5,193 nt of DNA, from positions 1 through 5,193 of the forward strand of contig CALBRU010000158.1 of NCBI GenBank assembly GCA_937927695.1, in the 5' to 3' direction. The notes under the pieces were generated by a model. That model saw only the letters and a list, made by a program, of their open reading frames with translations. It did no database searches and was not told the origin of the DNA. The translations under genes were made by a program, and so were the position numbers. Of the stretch, positions 1 through 5,125 are shown piece after piece (the stretch's first letter is position 1; each line of letters begins with the position of its first letter). Source of the DNA: an uncultured Thiomonas sp. Its GTDB lineage: Bacteria > Pseudomonadota > Gammaproteobacteria > Burkholderiales > Burkholderiaceae_C.

Positions 1-51
1 GGCGAACTGCCAGGCTTGCAGCATGCAGGGGGCGGCTTGGGGGGCGGTCAT
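1..51 (-). CDS. Unidentified protein, N-terminal fragment cut by the window edge
   Basis: An ATG on the minus strand at 51-49 opens a frame that stays open to the window edge and reads MTAPQAAPCMLQAWQFA. It begins only 2 nt after the arsB stop codon (TGA at 56-54), so it looks like the next gene of the ars operon, probably translated by coupling to arsB termination. No good Shine-Dalgarno sequence is visible; the preceding bases only offer a GAG. Seventeen residues are too few to name a family. It does not resemble the starts of ArsH, ArsA or ArsD as I know them. That it is a real gene is inferred from its spacing and open frame only. Confidence 0.45.
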   Translation of the reverse strand, partial: MTAPQAAPCMLQAWQFA

Positions 52-53
52 GG

Positions 54-1355
54 TCAGCTCAAACGCCAGGCCAGCGCCAGCAGGGTGATCAGCAACACCG
101 GCGTGGTCAGCGCCAGCCCGATGCGCATGTAATAACCCCAGCCGATGTGCACGCCCTTGCGGTCGAGCACGTGCAGCCATAGCAGCGTGGCCAAGCTGCC
201 GATGGGTGTGAACTTGGGGCCGAGATCGCAGCCGATGACGTGGGCGTAGATCATGGCTTCGCGCACCGCCGGGGCTATGCCCTGCGCGTGGTGGATGCCC
301 AGGGCGCCCACCAGGGTCATGGGCATGTTGTTCATCACCGAGGACAGCACCGCGCTGATGAAGCCCGTGCCCACCACCGCGACCACGGTGCCGTGGCGGG
401 CCAGCGCTTCGAGCGCCAGCGCCAGATAGTCGGTCAGCCCGGCATTGCGCAAGCCATAGACCACGAGGTACATGCCCAGCGAGAACAGCACGATCTGCCA
501 CGGCGCGCCTTTGATGACGTGACGCAGATCGATGACCGCACCGCGCCCGCCGCGCCACCAGCGCCCGGCCAGGGCCAGCAGCAGCAGCGCGGCGATGCCG
601 GTGACCAGCGACACCGGCACCTGCCAGGCGGCGGTGACGAAATACGCCACCAGCAGCACGGCCATCACCGGCCAGGTCCAGCGAAACACCAGCGCGTCCT
701 TGATGGCGCTGGCTGGCGAATCGAGCCGGGCGAGGTTGTAGCTCGCGGGAATGTCGCGGCGGAAGAACAGCATCAGCACGATCAGCGTGGCAGCCAGCGC
801 GGCCAGATCCACCGGCACCATCACCGCCGCGTAGCGATCGAAGGGAATGCCGAAATAACCCGCGGTGACGATGTTGACCAGATTGGAAATCACCAGCGGC
901 AGCGAGGTGGTATCGGCGACGAAACCGCAGGCCATGACGAACGCGAGCGCCGCCGCCGGACCGAAGCCCAGCGCCAGCAGCATGGCCAGCACGATCGGCG
1001 TGAGGATGAGCGCCGCGCCGTCGTTGGCGAAGAACGCCGAAATCACCGCGCCCAGCACCACGATCAACGGAAACAACCGCCGTCCGCGTCCGCCGCCCCA
1101 GCGCGCCACATGCAGCGCGGCCCAGTGAAACACCCCGGCGTCGTCGAGGATGAGCGAGATGATGATCAGCCCGACGAAGGTGAAGGTCGCATCCCAGACG
1201 ATGTGCCACACCACTGGAATGTCGCCCCAGTTGATCACGCCGAACATCAGCGCGATCGCCGCGCCGCCCAGGGCGCTGTAGCCGATGCCCAGACCGCGCG
1301 GCTGCCAGATGACGAACACCAGGGTGAGGATGAAGATGAGCAGGGCGGCGATCAT
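54..1355 (-). CDS. arsB: Arsenite efflux membrane transporter ArsB
   Basis: This is an inner-membrane As(III)/Sb(III) extruder of the ArsB family (ion transporter superfamily), which works alone as an As(OH)3/H+ antiporter or as the channel for an ArsA ATPase. The 433-residue product matches the length of E. coli ArsB (about 429) and is similar end to end. Conserved stretches are WQPRGLGIG (17-25), GDIPVVWHIVWDAT (44-57), FANDGAALILTPIV (109-122), SLPLVISNLVNIV (151-163), KGAPWQIVLFSLGMYLVVYG (282-301), SSVMNNMP (338-345) and GCDLGPKFTPIGSLATLLWLHVL (375-397). Hydrophobic segments recur along the whole chain, fitting about 12 membrane helices. The start at 1355 was chosen because MIAALLIFIL aligns with the E. 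coli N-terminus. The open frame continues 79 codons upstream, but that extension is arginine-rich and crosses the arsC-arsB gap. No clear Shine-Dalgarno sequence precedes the ATG. No arsA is visible, so stand-alone antiport is likely. Confidence 0.96.
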   Translation of the reverse strand: MIAALLIFILTLVFVIWQPRGLGIGYSALGGAAIALMFGVINWGDIPVVWHIVWDATFTFVGLIIISLILDDAGVFHWAALHVARWGGGRGRRLFPLIVVLGAVISAFFANDGAALILTPIVLAMLLALGFGPAAALAFVMACGFVADTTSLPLVISNLVNIVTAGYFGIPFDRYAAVMVPVDLAALAATLIVLMLFFRRDIPASYNLARLDSPASAIKDALVFRWTWPVMAVLLVAYFVTAAWQVPVSLVTGIAALLLLALAGRWWRGGRGAVIDLRHVIKGAPWQIVLFSLGMYLVVYGLRNAGLTDYLALALEALARHGTVVAVVGTGFISAVLSSVMNNMPMTLVGALGIHHAQGIAPAVREAMIYAHVIGCDLGPKFTPIGSLATLLWLHVLDRKGVHIGWGYYMRIGLALTTPVLLITLLALAWRLS

Positions 1356-1399
1356 GGGCGGCGTTAAGTTTTTGCTAGGAAATGGGCGCAATCGAAACG

Positions 1400-1429
1400 C
1401 AAACGGCAGGCCGTTCTGCCTGCCGTTTG
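1400..1429 (-). terminator. Strong intercistronic hairpin between arsC and arsB (partial terminator or processing site)
   Basis: Bases 1400-1411 (CAAACGGCAGGC) and 1418-1429 are exact reverse complements, giving a 12-bp perfect stem with a 6-nt loop (CGTTCT). The hairpin starts 15 nt after the arsC stop codon and ends 44 nt before the arsB start, reading on the minus strand. After the stem the minus strand reads GTTTCGATTGCGCC, which has some T residues but no true T-tract. It is therefore a poor full terminator. It may reduce arsB transcription relative to arsC, or protect the upstream message from 3' decay. The structure is seen directly; the function is inferred. Confidence 0.5.
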
Positions 1430-1444
1430 GCGCGAGGAAGGCGA

Positions 1445-1993
1445 TTATTGAACAACCGGGTCGAGATCGTCTTTGGCGCAGGCTTCGGGCAATGGCATCA
1501 CTGGGGTCTTGCCGATGTCCACGATTTCCCGCTTGATCGCGGCTGCGTCCAGCCGATCCAGCGGCAGACTGACGAAGGCGCGCACCCGGCACATGATCTG
1601 GCGGAAGATGGTCTGGAAGGCGCGCCGCTTTTCTTCGTCGCTGCCCTGCACGGCGGCCGGGTCTTCAAAGCCCCAGTGCGCAGTCATCGGGTGACCGGGC
1701 CAGATGGGGCAGGTTTCGCCCGCGGCCTTGTCGCAAACCGTGAAAACAAAGTCCATCTGCGGTGCGTCGGGCGTGGCGAACTCGTCCCAGCTCTTGCTGC
1801 GCAAGGTGTCCGTCGGGTAACCGATGCTTTTGAGCTGCTCGATAGCGAAGGGGTTGACCACCCCGCCTGGATGACTGCCCGCGCTATAGGCCTTGAAGCG
1901 GCCCTTGCCCAGGGTGTTGATCAGCCCCTCGCCCATGATCGAGCGGGCGGAATTGCCAGTGCACAGCACCAGCACGTTGTAAACCTTGTCCAT
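1445..1993 (-). CDS. arsC: Arsenate reductase ArsC, low-molecular-weight phosphatase family
   Basis: This cytoplasmic enzyme reduces arsenate As(V) to arsenite As(III), the form ArsB exports. The 182-residue product carries the tyrosine-phosphatase-like P-loop CTGNSARS at 11-18 (CX5R, with nucleophile C11 and R17). Two resolving-type cysteines, C87 and C95, lie in VFTVCDKAAGETCP, and the general-acid DP motif is at D111-P112 in HWGFEDPA. This places it in the LMW-PTPase arsenate reductase class, not the E. coli R773 glutaredoxin-fold class. The C-x7-C spacing is one residue longer than in the B. subtilis/S. aureus thioredoxin-linked enzymes, and the chain is longer (182 against about 130-140), as in many proteobacterial members. 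Whether thioredoxin or glutaredoxin recycles it cannot be told from sequence. The start at 1993 has GGAG 7 nt upstream. The frame continues upstream, but that part lies over the arsI tail and is an arginine/proline-rich shadow. Confidence 0.95.
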   Translation of the reverse strand: MDKVYNVLVLCTGNSARSIMGEGLINTLGKGRFKAYSAGSHPGGVVNPFAIEQLKSIGYPTDTLRSKSWDEFATPDAPQMDFVFTVCDKAAGETCPIWPGHPMTAHWGFEDPAAVQGSDEEKRRAFQTIFRQIMCRVRAFVSLPLDRLDAAAIKREIVDIGKTPVMPLPEACAKDDLDPVVQ

Positions 1994-2018
1994 GAACAAT
2001 CTCCAAGTGGGTAAAAGA

Positions 2019-2531
2019 TCAGCAGCAGGATGATTTGGAAGCGGGGGCGGAGGCGCCGCCGCAGCACGCCGTCGCCGGGCGCGGTGACGTTGACAGTGAC
2101 GGTGACGGCATCGCAACCGCCGCAGCAGGCACGCAGCAAGCGCTGCCATCGGGCGAATCATTGAACATGGGAATCGTGTCCAGCGTGTGATAGGTCTCCC
2201 AGGCGATGCCTACCGGGTCGTTGGCCCAGTATTTGTCGGAGCGGGCGTAGCAGCAGGCGGCGCCGGTTTCTTCGATGAAGCCAGCCTCGGTGGATTCGAG
2301 GCGTTGCTGCATTTCCGCGAGTTCCGCATCGCTTTCCACCTGAATACCCAGATGGTTCAAACCGGGCGCTGCGCCGCGCTGCGAAATGGCGAAGTTCACC
2401 CGCGGGTCGTCGAGCATCCACTTGGCGTAGTCGGCCTTGCGCACCGTGGGCTCGGCGGCAAACAGGCCGGAGTAGAACCGAATGGCGTCGTCCAGCGCGG
2501 GCACGCTGACGTGAACATGGAAGCGTTTCAT
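2019..2531 (-). CDS. arsI: ArsI/CadI-family vicinal-oxygen-chelate dioxygenase (probable C-As lyase) with Cys-pair tail
   Basis: Known ArsI enzymes are Fe(II)-dependent dioxygenases that break the carbon-arsenic bond of trivalent methyl- or aromatic arsenicals, releasing As(III). The 170-residue product starts MKRFHVHVSVPALDDAIRFY, a glyoxalase/VOC-fold beginning. Candidate metal ligands are H5 or H7, H60 (in GLNHLGIQVES) and E112 (in GIAWETYHT). The substrate-binding vicinal cysteines are C93-C94 in ACCYARSDKYWANDP, the hallmark of the ArsI/CadI group. After about residue 125 comes an Ala/Pro/Ser-rich tail with three further Cys pairs (132-133, 156-157, 169-170), the last at the very C-terminus. 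The ATG overlaps the arsR stop as ATGA, and GAGGAG lies 8 nt upstream, so the two genes are translationally coupled. It sits second in the ars operon, 25 nt before arsC. The main alternative is a CadI-like metal-binding protein, but the arsenic context favours ArsI. Confidence 0.86.
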   Translation of the reverse strand: MKRFHVHVSVPALDDAIRFYSGLFAAEPTVRKADYAKWMLDDPRVNFAISQRGAAPGLNHLGIQVESDAELAEMQQRLESTEAGFIEETGAACCYARSDKYWANDPVGIAWETYHTLDTIPMFNDSPDGSACCVPAAAVAMPSPSLSTSPRPATACCGGASAPASKSSCC

Positions 2532-2881
2532 GGGTGGGTCTCCTCAACAGTTGAGCGTACGGGGGTGGTGCAGTTTGCCTCGACCGGGCCGCAGGGATTG
2601 CCGCCGCAGCAGTTGTCGGTGAGGTAGCCGATCAGATCATTCATGGTGGAAAAGCGCGCGGTGTAGATCACAAAGCGCCCCGCCTGGCGAGACTCGACCA
2701 GATCGGCGTGGGCGAGCTCCTTCAGGTGAAACGAGAGCGAGGAGGGCGCAATGGCGGTGAGCTCGGCAATTTTGCCCGCAGCCAGCCCTTCAGGGCCCGC
2801 CTGCACCAAGACGCGAAACACGCGCAGACGCGAGTCTTGCGACAGAGCGGCGAGAACAAGAAGTGCGGCTTTTGTTTCCAT
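2528..2881 (-). CDS. arsR: ArsR-family As(III)-responsive transcriptional repressor
   Basis: This small ArsR/SmtB winged-helix repressor should bind the ars promoter as a dimer and leave it when As(III) or Sb(III) binds. In the 117-residue product the helix-turn-helix covers roughly 34-56 (AAGKIAELTAIAPSSLSFHL), followed by the wing (about 59-75, HADLVESRQAGRFVIYTA). The recognition region has no cysteine, so the ELCVCDL-type site of the R773/E. coli ArsR is absent. Instead, cysteines cluster at the C-terminus in DNCCGGNPCG (C91, C92, C97) with C104 after it. This resembles the Acidithiobacillus ferrooxidans ArsR site (C95, C96, C102). The ATG at 2881 lies inside a 12-bp inverted repeat and has no Shine-Dalgarno sequence. 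A candidate promoter puts transcription start on or next to the ATG, suggesting a leaderless message. Its stop overlaps the arsI start by 4 nt. It is the first gene of the arsRICB operon. Confidence 0.95.
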   Translation of the reverse strand: METKAALLVLAALSQDSRLRVFRVLVQAGPEGLAAGKIAELTAIAPSSLSFHLKELAHADLVESRQAGRFVIYTARFSTMNDLIGYLTDNCCGGNPCGPVEANCTTPVRSTVEETHP

Positions 2882-2908
2882 GTTTCAAAGTTTATGGAAA
2901 CATGGAAA
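2875..2908. promoter_or_regulatory. Probable ArsR operator: perfect 12-bp inverted repeat over the arsR -10 region and start codon
   Basis: TTTCCATGTTTC (2875-2886) and GAAACATGGAAA (2897-2908) are exact reverse complements, separated by a 10-nt AT-rich spacer (AAAGTTTATG). One arm contains the arsR start codon, the spacer holds the candidate -10 box, and the other arm fills part of the -35/-10 spacer. A dimer bound here would block RNA polymerase directly, which fits autorepression by ArsR. The symmetry is plain in the sequence; that ArsR is the ligand is inferred from position. Confidence 0.75.
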
Positions 2909-2917
2909 TTAAGGCAA
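2889..2917 (-). promoter_or_regulatory. Candidate sigma-70 promoter of the ars operon
   Basis: On the minus strand, TTGCCT (2917-2912) matches the -35 consensus at 4 of 6 positions. After a 17-nt spacer, TAAACT (2894-2889) matches the -10 consensus at 4 of 6. Seven bases (TTGAAAC) then lead to the A of the arsR ATG at 2881, about where transcription should begin. The -10 lies in the centre of the inverted repeat. Spacing is ideal but both boxes are only moderate matches. Confidence 0.55.
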
Positions 2918-2960
2918 GTGCCTTTTTGCGTTATGCCAGCTTGGCGGGCGGCTGTCTCTG

Positions 2961-2986
2961 TGCAGTGTGCGCTGCAGCAAAATCTG
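2961..2986. promoter_or_regulatory. Possible PhaR-type binding patch upstream of the phasin gene (tentative)
   Basis: This stretch is rich in TGC/GCA triplets. TGCAG (2961-2965) and CTGCA (2972-2976) form an inverted repeat with a 6-nt spacer, and GCTGCAGC (2971-2978) is itself a perfect palindrome followed by AAAAT. The PHA-responsive repressor PhaR is known to bind TGC-rich palindromic sites before phasin genes. The patch lies about 105-130 nt before the phasin ATG. No convincing sigma-70 or sigma-54 promoter for the phasin was found, so the assignment rests on context and TGC content only. Confidence 0.28.
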
Positions 2987-3089
2987 CTTACAGGTGTGGC
3001 AAATCGGGTCGCACCGACATGATGCAAGTCAAGCTCCCGCTGCTGTCCTGTAGCACACTGCAAACTCACATCCACATTTGGGAGTTGCC

Positions 3090-3641
3090 ATGAATCCGAC
3101 CGAATCGCTGAAAGACTTGCAGAAGGCCGAGCTGGAAGCCGCCGTTGCGTTGAATCAGGTGCTTTTTCGCGGCTATGAGCAACTGACCCAGTTGCAGATG
3201 CAAACCATGCGTCTGATGGCGCAGCAAGCGGCGCAGACGCTGCAATCGGCGGTCGGCAAGGGCGAGGCCCAGTCTGCGCCCGGCGCTGGCTGGGCGGATG
3301 CCGCGCGCGCAGGGGGCGAAAACGTCATGAGCTACGTCGAGAAATTCGGGCAGATCGCCTCTGCAACCCAGGCCGAAATGACCGAGATCCTGCAGTCCAG
3401 ACTTGAGCGCCTGCAAAACAGCCTGCAAGACAGCCTAGGGCAGAACGCGGGCGCAGCAGCGCCCGCCGGAGTTGAGCCGATGCAGGCCTTGCTGCAGAGC
3501 ACCATGAACTGGACCACCCAGGCGCTCAACACCCTGCAAGACACGCAGCAGCAGGCAGTCAGGTTGATGAGCGCCCAAGCACCCAAGCCAACCGCCGCAG
3601 CCAGCCGGGCGTCGGCTTCATCGGCGACGCGCCGCAAGTGA
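3090..3641 (+). CDS. Phasin family protein (PHA granule-associated)
   Basis: Phasins are small amphipathic helical proteins that coat intracellular polyhydroxyalkanoate granules and limit coalescence. The 183-residue product is almost entirely helix-forming and Gln/Ala/Leu-rich. An N-terminal part, DLQKAELEAAVALNQVLFRG (about 9-28), continues into YEQLTQLQMQTMRLMAQQAA. A Gly/Ala-rich linker (about 56-76) precedes GENVMSYVEKFGQIASATQAEMTEIL, the segment typical of phasins. A helical C-terminal half (about 128-162) follows. It ends in an Ala/Ser/Lys/Arg tail (SATRRK) that could contact DNA or polyphosphate. There is no cysteine, signal peptide or membrane segment. The ATG at 3090 is preceded by GGGAG 5 nt upstream; an in-frame TTG at 3078 is less likely. 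It is divergent from arsR and is the first gene of a plus-strand cluster with a PPK2. The family call is fairly firm; which phaP paralogue this is cannot be said. Confidence 0.82.
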   Translation: MNPTESLKDLQKAELEAAVALNQVLFRGYEQLTQLQMQTMRLMAQQAAQTLQSAVGKGEAQSAPGAGWADAARAGGENVMSYVEKFGQIASATQAEMTEILQSRLERLQNSLQDSLGQNAGAAAPAGVEPMQALLQSTMNWTTQALNTLQDTQQQAVRLMSAQAPKPTAAASRASASSATRRK

Positions 3642-3679
3642 GCGTCACTCGTCACTCCATTGAAACGAAAGGAAGAACC

Positions 3680-4042
3680 ATGACGGAAGCCCCCATGCGC
3701 GAGCGTTTGCACGAGATCGAGTCGCTGCTGTCCACGCTCGGAAAAAGTCATCCCAACGAAGTGCAGGCCTTCATGAACTTTATGGGCAAGGCCGAAGCGG
3801 GCCCGGCCCTGTCGGGCAAGCAGAAAGAACTGGTCAATGTGGCGCTGTCGGTTGCGGCGCAATGCGAGTGGTGCATCGCGTTCCACGTCAAGCAGGCTGC
3901 GCATGCCGGGGCAAAACGCGACGAACTGATCGAGGCCGGGTTCCTGGCGGTGCTCATGCACGGCGGCCCGGCGATGATGTACATGACGCCCTTGCTCAAG
4001 GCGCTCGATGAATTCGGTCTGCCTGCTGCGGTTCAGGTGTAG
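3680..4042 (+). CDS. Carboxymuconolactone decarboxylase / AhpD-like family protein
   Basis: The 120-residue product belongs to the all-helical CMD/AhpD-like superfamily. The core LSGKQKELVNVALSVAAQCEWCIAFHVKQA (about 45-74) contains the CxxCxxxH redox centre, C62-x2-C65-x3-H69, with E50 upstream, as in AhpD-type thiol-disulfide oxidoreductases. Hydrophobic helices continue through GFLAVLMHGGPAMMYMTPLL. The CxxC argues for a peroxidase-linked or disulfide-reducing role over true carboxymuconolactone decarboxylase activity, but the substrate is unknown. The start at 3680 was chosen because AAAGGAAG ends 4 nt before the ATG. An in-frame GTG at 3638 overlaps the phasin stop and would add 14 poorly typical residues. 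It lies 38 nt after the phasin and 3 nt before the next gene, so co-transcription is likely. It is probably cytoplasmic, since no signal peptide is visible. Confidence 0.88.
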   Translation: MTEAPMRERLHEIESLLSTLGKSHPNEVQAFMNFMGKAEAGPALSGKQKELVNVALSVAAQCEWCIAFHVKQAAHAGAKRDELIEAGFLAVLMHGGPAMMYMTPLLKALDEFGLPAAVQV

Positions 4043-4045
4043 TGC

Positions 4046-4318
4046 ATGAAGCAAGCGCCGCTGTCGCCCGAGAAAATGCGGGAGTTTGAAGAGTTCATCT
4101 GGCGTGCCATGGGACGGCTGGATGGCACCCAGTCGCGCGATCTGCTCGACCCCAAGAGCGAATTCGGCCAGATCGTGCGAGCCTACTATGAAGAGCTCGC
4201 CGAAGGTCGGCCCTGGGACGAGATGGCGGATTATCTGACCCCGGTCGGCAGTGATGCCTTGCCGGAACATCTGCCTGAAGATCCGCGGCTGAAATCTGAC
4301 CTTGGTTTAGGAAACTGA
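4046..4318 (+). CDS. Small acidic protein of unknown function
   Basis: I do not recognise this 90-residue protein. It is soluble-looking and acidic (19 Asp/Glu against 11 Lys/Arg), with no cysteine, signal peptide or membrane segment. Residues 8-24 (PEKMREFEEFIWRAMGR) and 38-54 (SEFGQIVRAYYEELAEG) look like two amphipathic helices. They are joined by a short polar stretch and followed by a Pro-rich, probably extended tail (65-82). It starts 3 nt after the AhpD-like gene and ends 1 nt before the PPK2 start, so it is almost certainly translated within the same operon. AGGTG about 6 nt upstream of the ATG can serve as a Shine-Dalgarno sequence. Tight packing and codon use like its neighbours argue that it is real. 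A partner or regulator of the AhpD-like protein or the kinase is possible, but that is only a guess from position. Confidence 0.8.
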   Translation: MKQAPLSPEKMREFEEFIWRAMGRLDGTQSRDLLDPKSEFGQIVRAYYEELAEGRPWDEMADYLTPVGSDALPEHLPEDPRLKSDLGLGN

Positions 4319-4319
4319 A

Positions 4320-5114
4320 ATGGGAAAAAACAGTACGCACCAACAATCTGCATCCAACCCCGACCACGGCTACGGCAAAACCCTCGAAGACCTGCAGATC
4401 GAGCTGGTGAAATTCCAGAAGCACCTCATCGCCAAGGGCGACCGCATTCTGATCCTGCTCGAAGGGCGCGACAGCGCGGGCAAGGACGGCACCATCAAGC
4501 GCGTCATCGAGCACCTCTCGCCGCGCGATACCCGGGTGGTGGCGCTGAACAAGCCGTCCACGCGCGATGAGTCGGAGTGGTATTTTCAGCGCTATGTGCC
4601 TTATCTGCCGGCGGCTGAGGAATTCGTGCTGTTCAACCGCAGTTGGTACAACCGCGCCGGGGTGGAGTGGGTGATGGGTTTTTGCACCGAGGCGCAGTAC
4701 GAGGAGTTCATGGAGACGGTGCCGCCGTTCGAGCAGATGCTGGTGCGCTCGGGCATTCAACTGTTCAAGTACTACCTCGACATCGACAAGGCCGAACAGA
4801 AGCAGCGGCTCAAAGACCGGCTCACCGACCCGCTCAAGCAGTGGAAGATGAGCCCGATCGACGCTGCGGCGCAAAAGCACTGGAAAGACTACAGCGCCGC
4901 GCGCAACGCCATGTTCGCCCGCACGCACACGCCCACTGCGCCCTGGACCATCGTGCGCGCCAATGACAAAAAACAGGCGCGGCTCAACCTCATCATGGAT
5001 CTGCTGACCCGGCTCGATTACAAGCACAAGGATCACGCCTTGCTCTGCCCCGATCCCGACGTGGTGTTCAACTACAGCCACGACGCGGTGGAACAAGGCC
5101 GCGTGGCGGCCTGA
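4320..5114 (+). CDS. ppk2: Polyphosphate kinase 2 family protein (PPK2, class I-like)
   Basis: PPK2 enzymes transfer phosphate between inorganic polyphosphate and nucleoside diphosphates, mostly making ADP/GDP into ATP/GTP at polyphosphate's expense. The 264-residue single-domain product has the P-loop kinase fold. Walker A is GRDSAGKDG (49-57), with K55 as phosphate-binding lysine. The Walker B-type segment LFNRSWYNRAGVE (104-116) is followed by VMGFC. The lid region is KQRLKDRLTDPLKQWKMSPID (about 161-181). HWKDYSAARNAMFARTHT (188-204) and PWTIVRANDKKQARLNLI (208-225) complete the family pattern. Length and one-domain layout fit class I; nucleotide preference cannot be read from sequence. 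The ATG at 4320 has AGGA 7 nt upstream and starts 1 nt after the preceding stop. All key motifs are intact. Its place behind a phasin suggests a link between PHA granules and polyphosphate energy stores (inference). Confidence 0.94.
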   Translation: MGKNSTHQQSASNPDHGYGKTLEDLQIELVKFQKHLIAKGDRILILLEGRDSAGKDGTIKRVIEHLSPRDTRVVALNKPSTRDESEWYFQRYVPYLPAAEEFVLFNRSWYNRAGVEWVMGFCTEAQYEEFMETVPPFEQMLVRSGIQLFKYYLDIDKAEQKQRLKDRLTDPLKQWKMSPIDAAAQKHWKDYSAARNAMFARTHTPTAPWTIVRANDKKQARLNLIMDLLTRLDYKHKDHALLCPDPDVVFNYSHDAVEQGRVAA

Positions 5115-5125
5115 AGGCCGGGCGC

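Noticed and set aside
240..1367. Long plus-strand open frame opposite arsB, 375 codons
   Set aside because: His/Gln/Arg-rich composition with no fold or motif, and it is fully antisense to the clear arsB gene; a GC-rich third-position shadow.
1356..1592. 79-codon N-terminal extension of arsB
   Set aside because: It overlaps the arsC 3' end and the hairpin and is Arg/Ser-rich; ArsB homology starts exactly at MIAALLIF.
2019..2160. Possible frameshift creating the arsI tail
   Set aside because: The tail stays open to a stop in a sensible place, repeats Cys pairs and ends in CC, and the next gene follows with normal spacing; neither alternative frame continues a VOC domain.
1994..2161. 56-codon N-terminal extension of arsC
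   Set aside because: Its Arg/Ala/Pro-rich residues lie over the arsI tail; the ATG at 1993 has a good Shine-Dalgarno sequence and the P-loop sits at the usual place from the N-terminus.
2990..3020. Possible sigma-54 promoter for the phasin (TGGCAAATCGGGTCGC)
   Set aside because: The GG to GC distance is off by one from the -24/-12 rule and the TTGC element is missing.
3637..3649. Small inverted repeat AGTGA-GCG-TCACT over the phasin stop
   Set aside because: Only a 5-bp stem with a 3-nt loop and no T-tract; likely chance.
3332..4270. Minus-strand open frame of 312 codons opposite the phasin and AhpD-like genes
   Set aside because: It spans three plus-strand genes with good starts and family motifs and has no features of its own.
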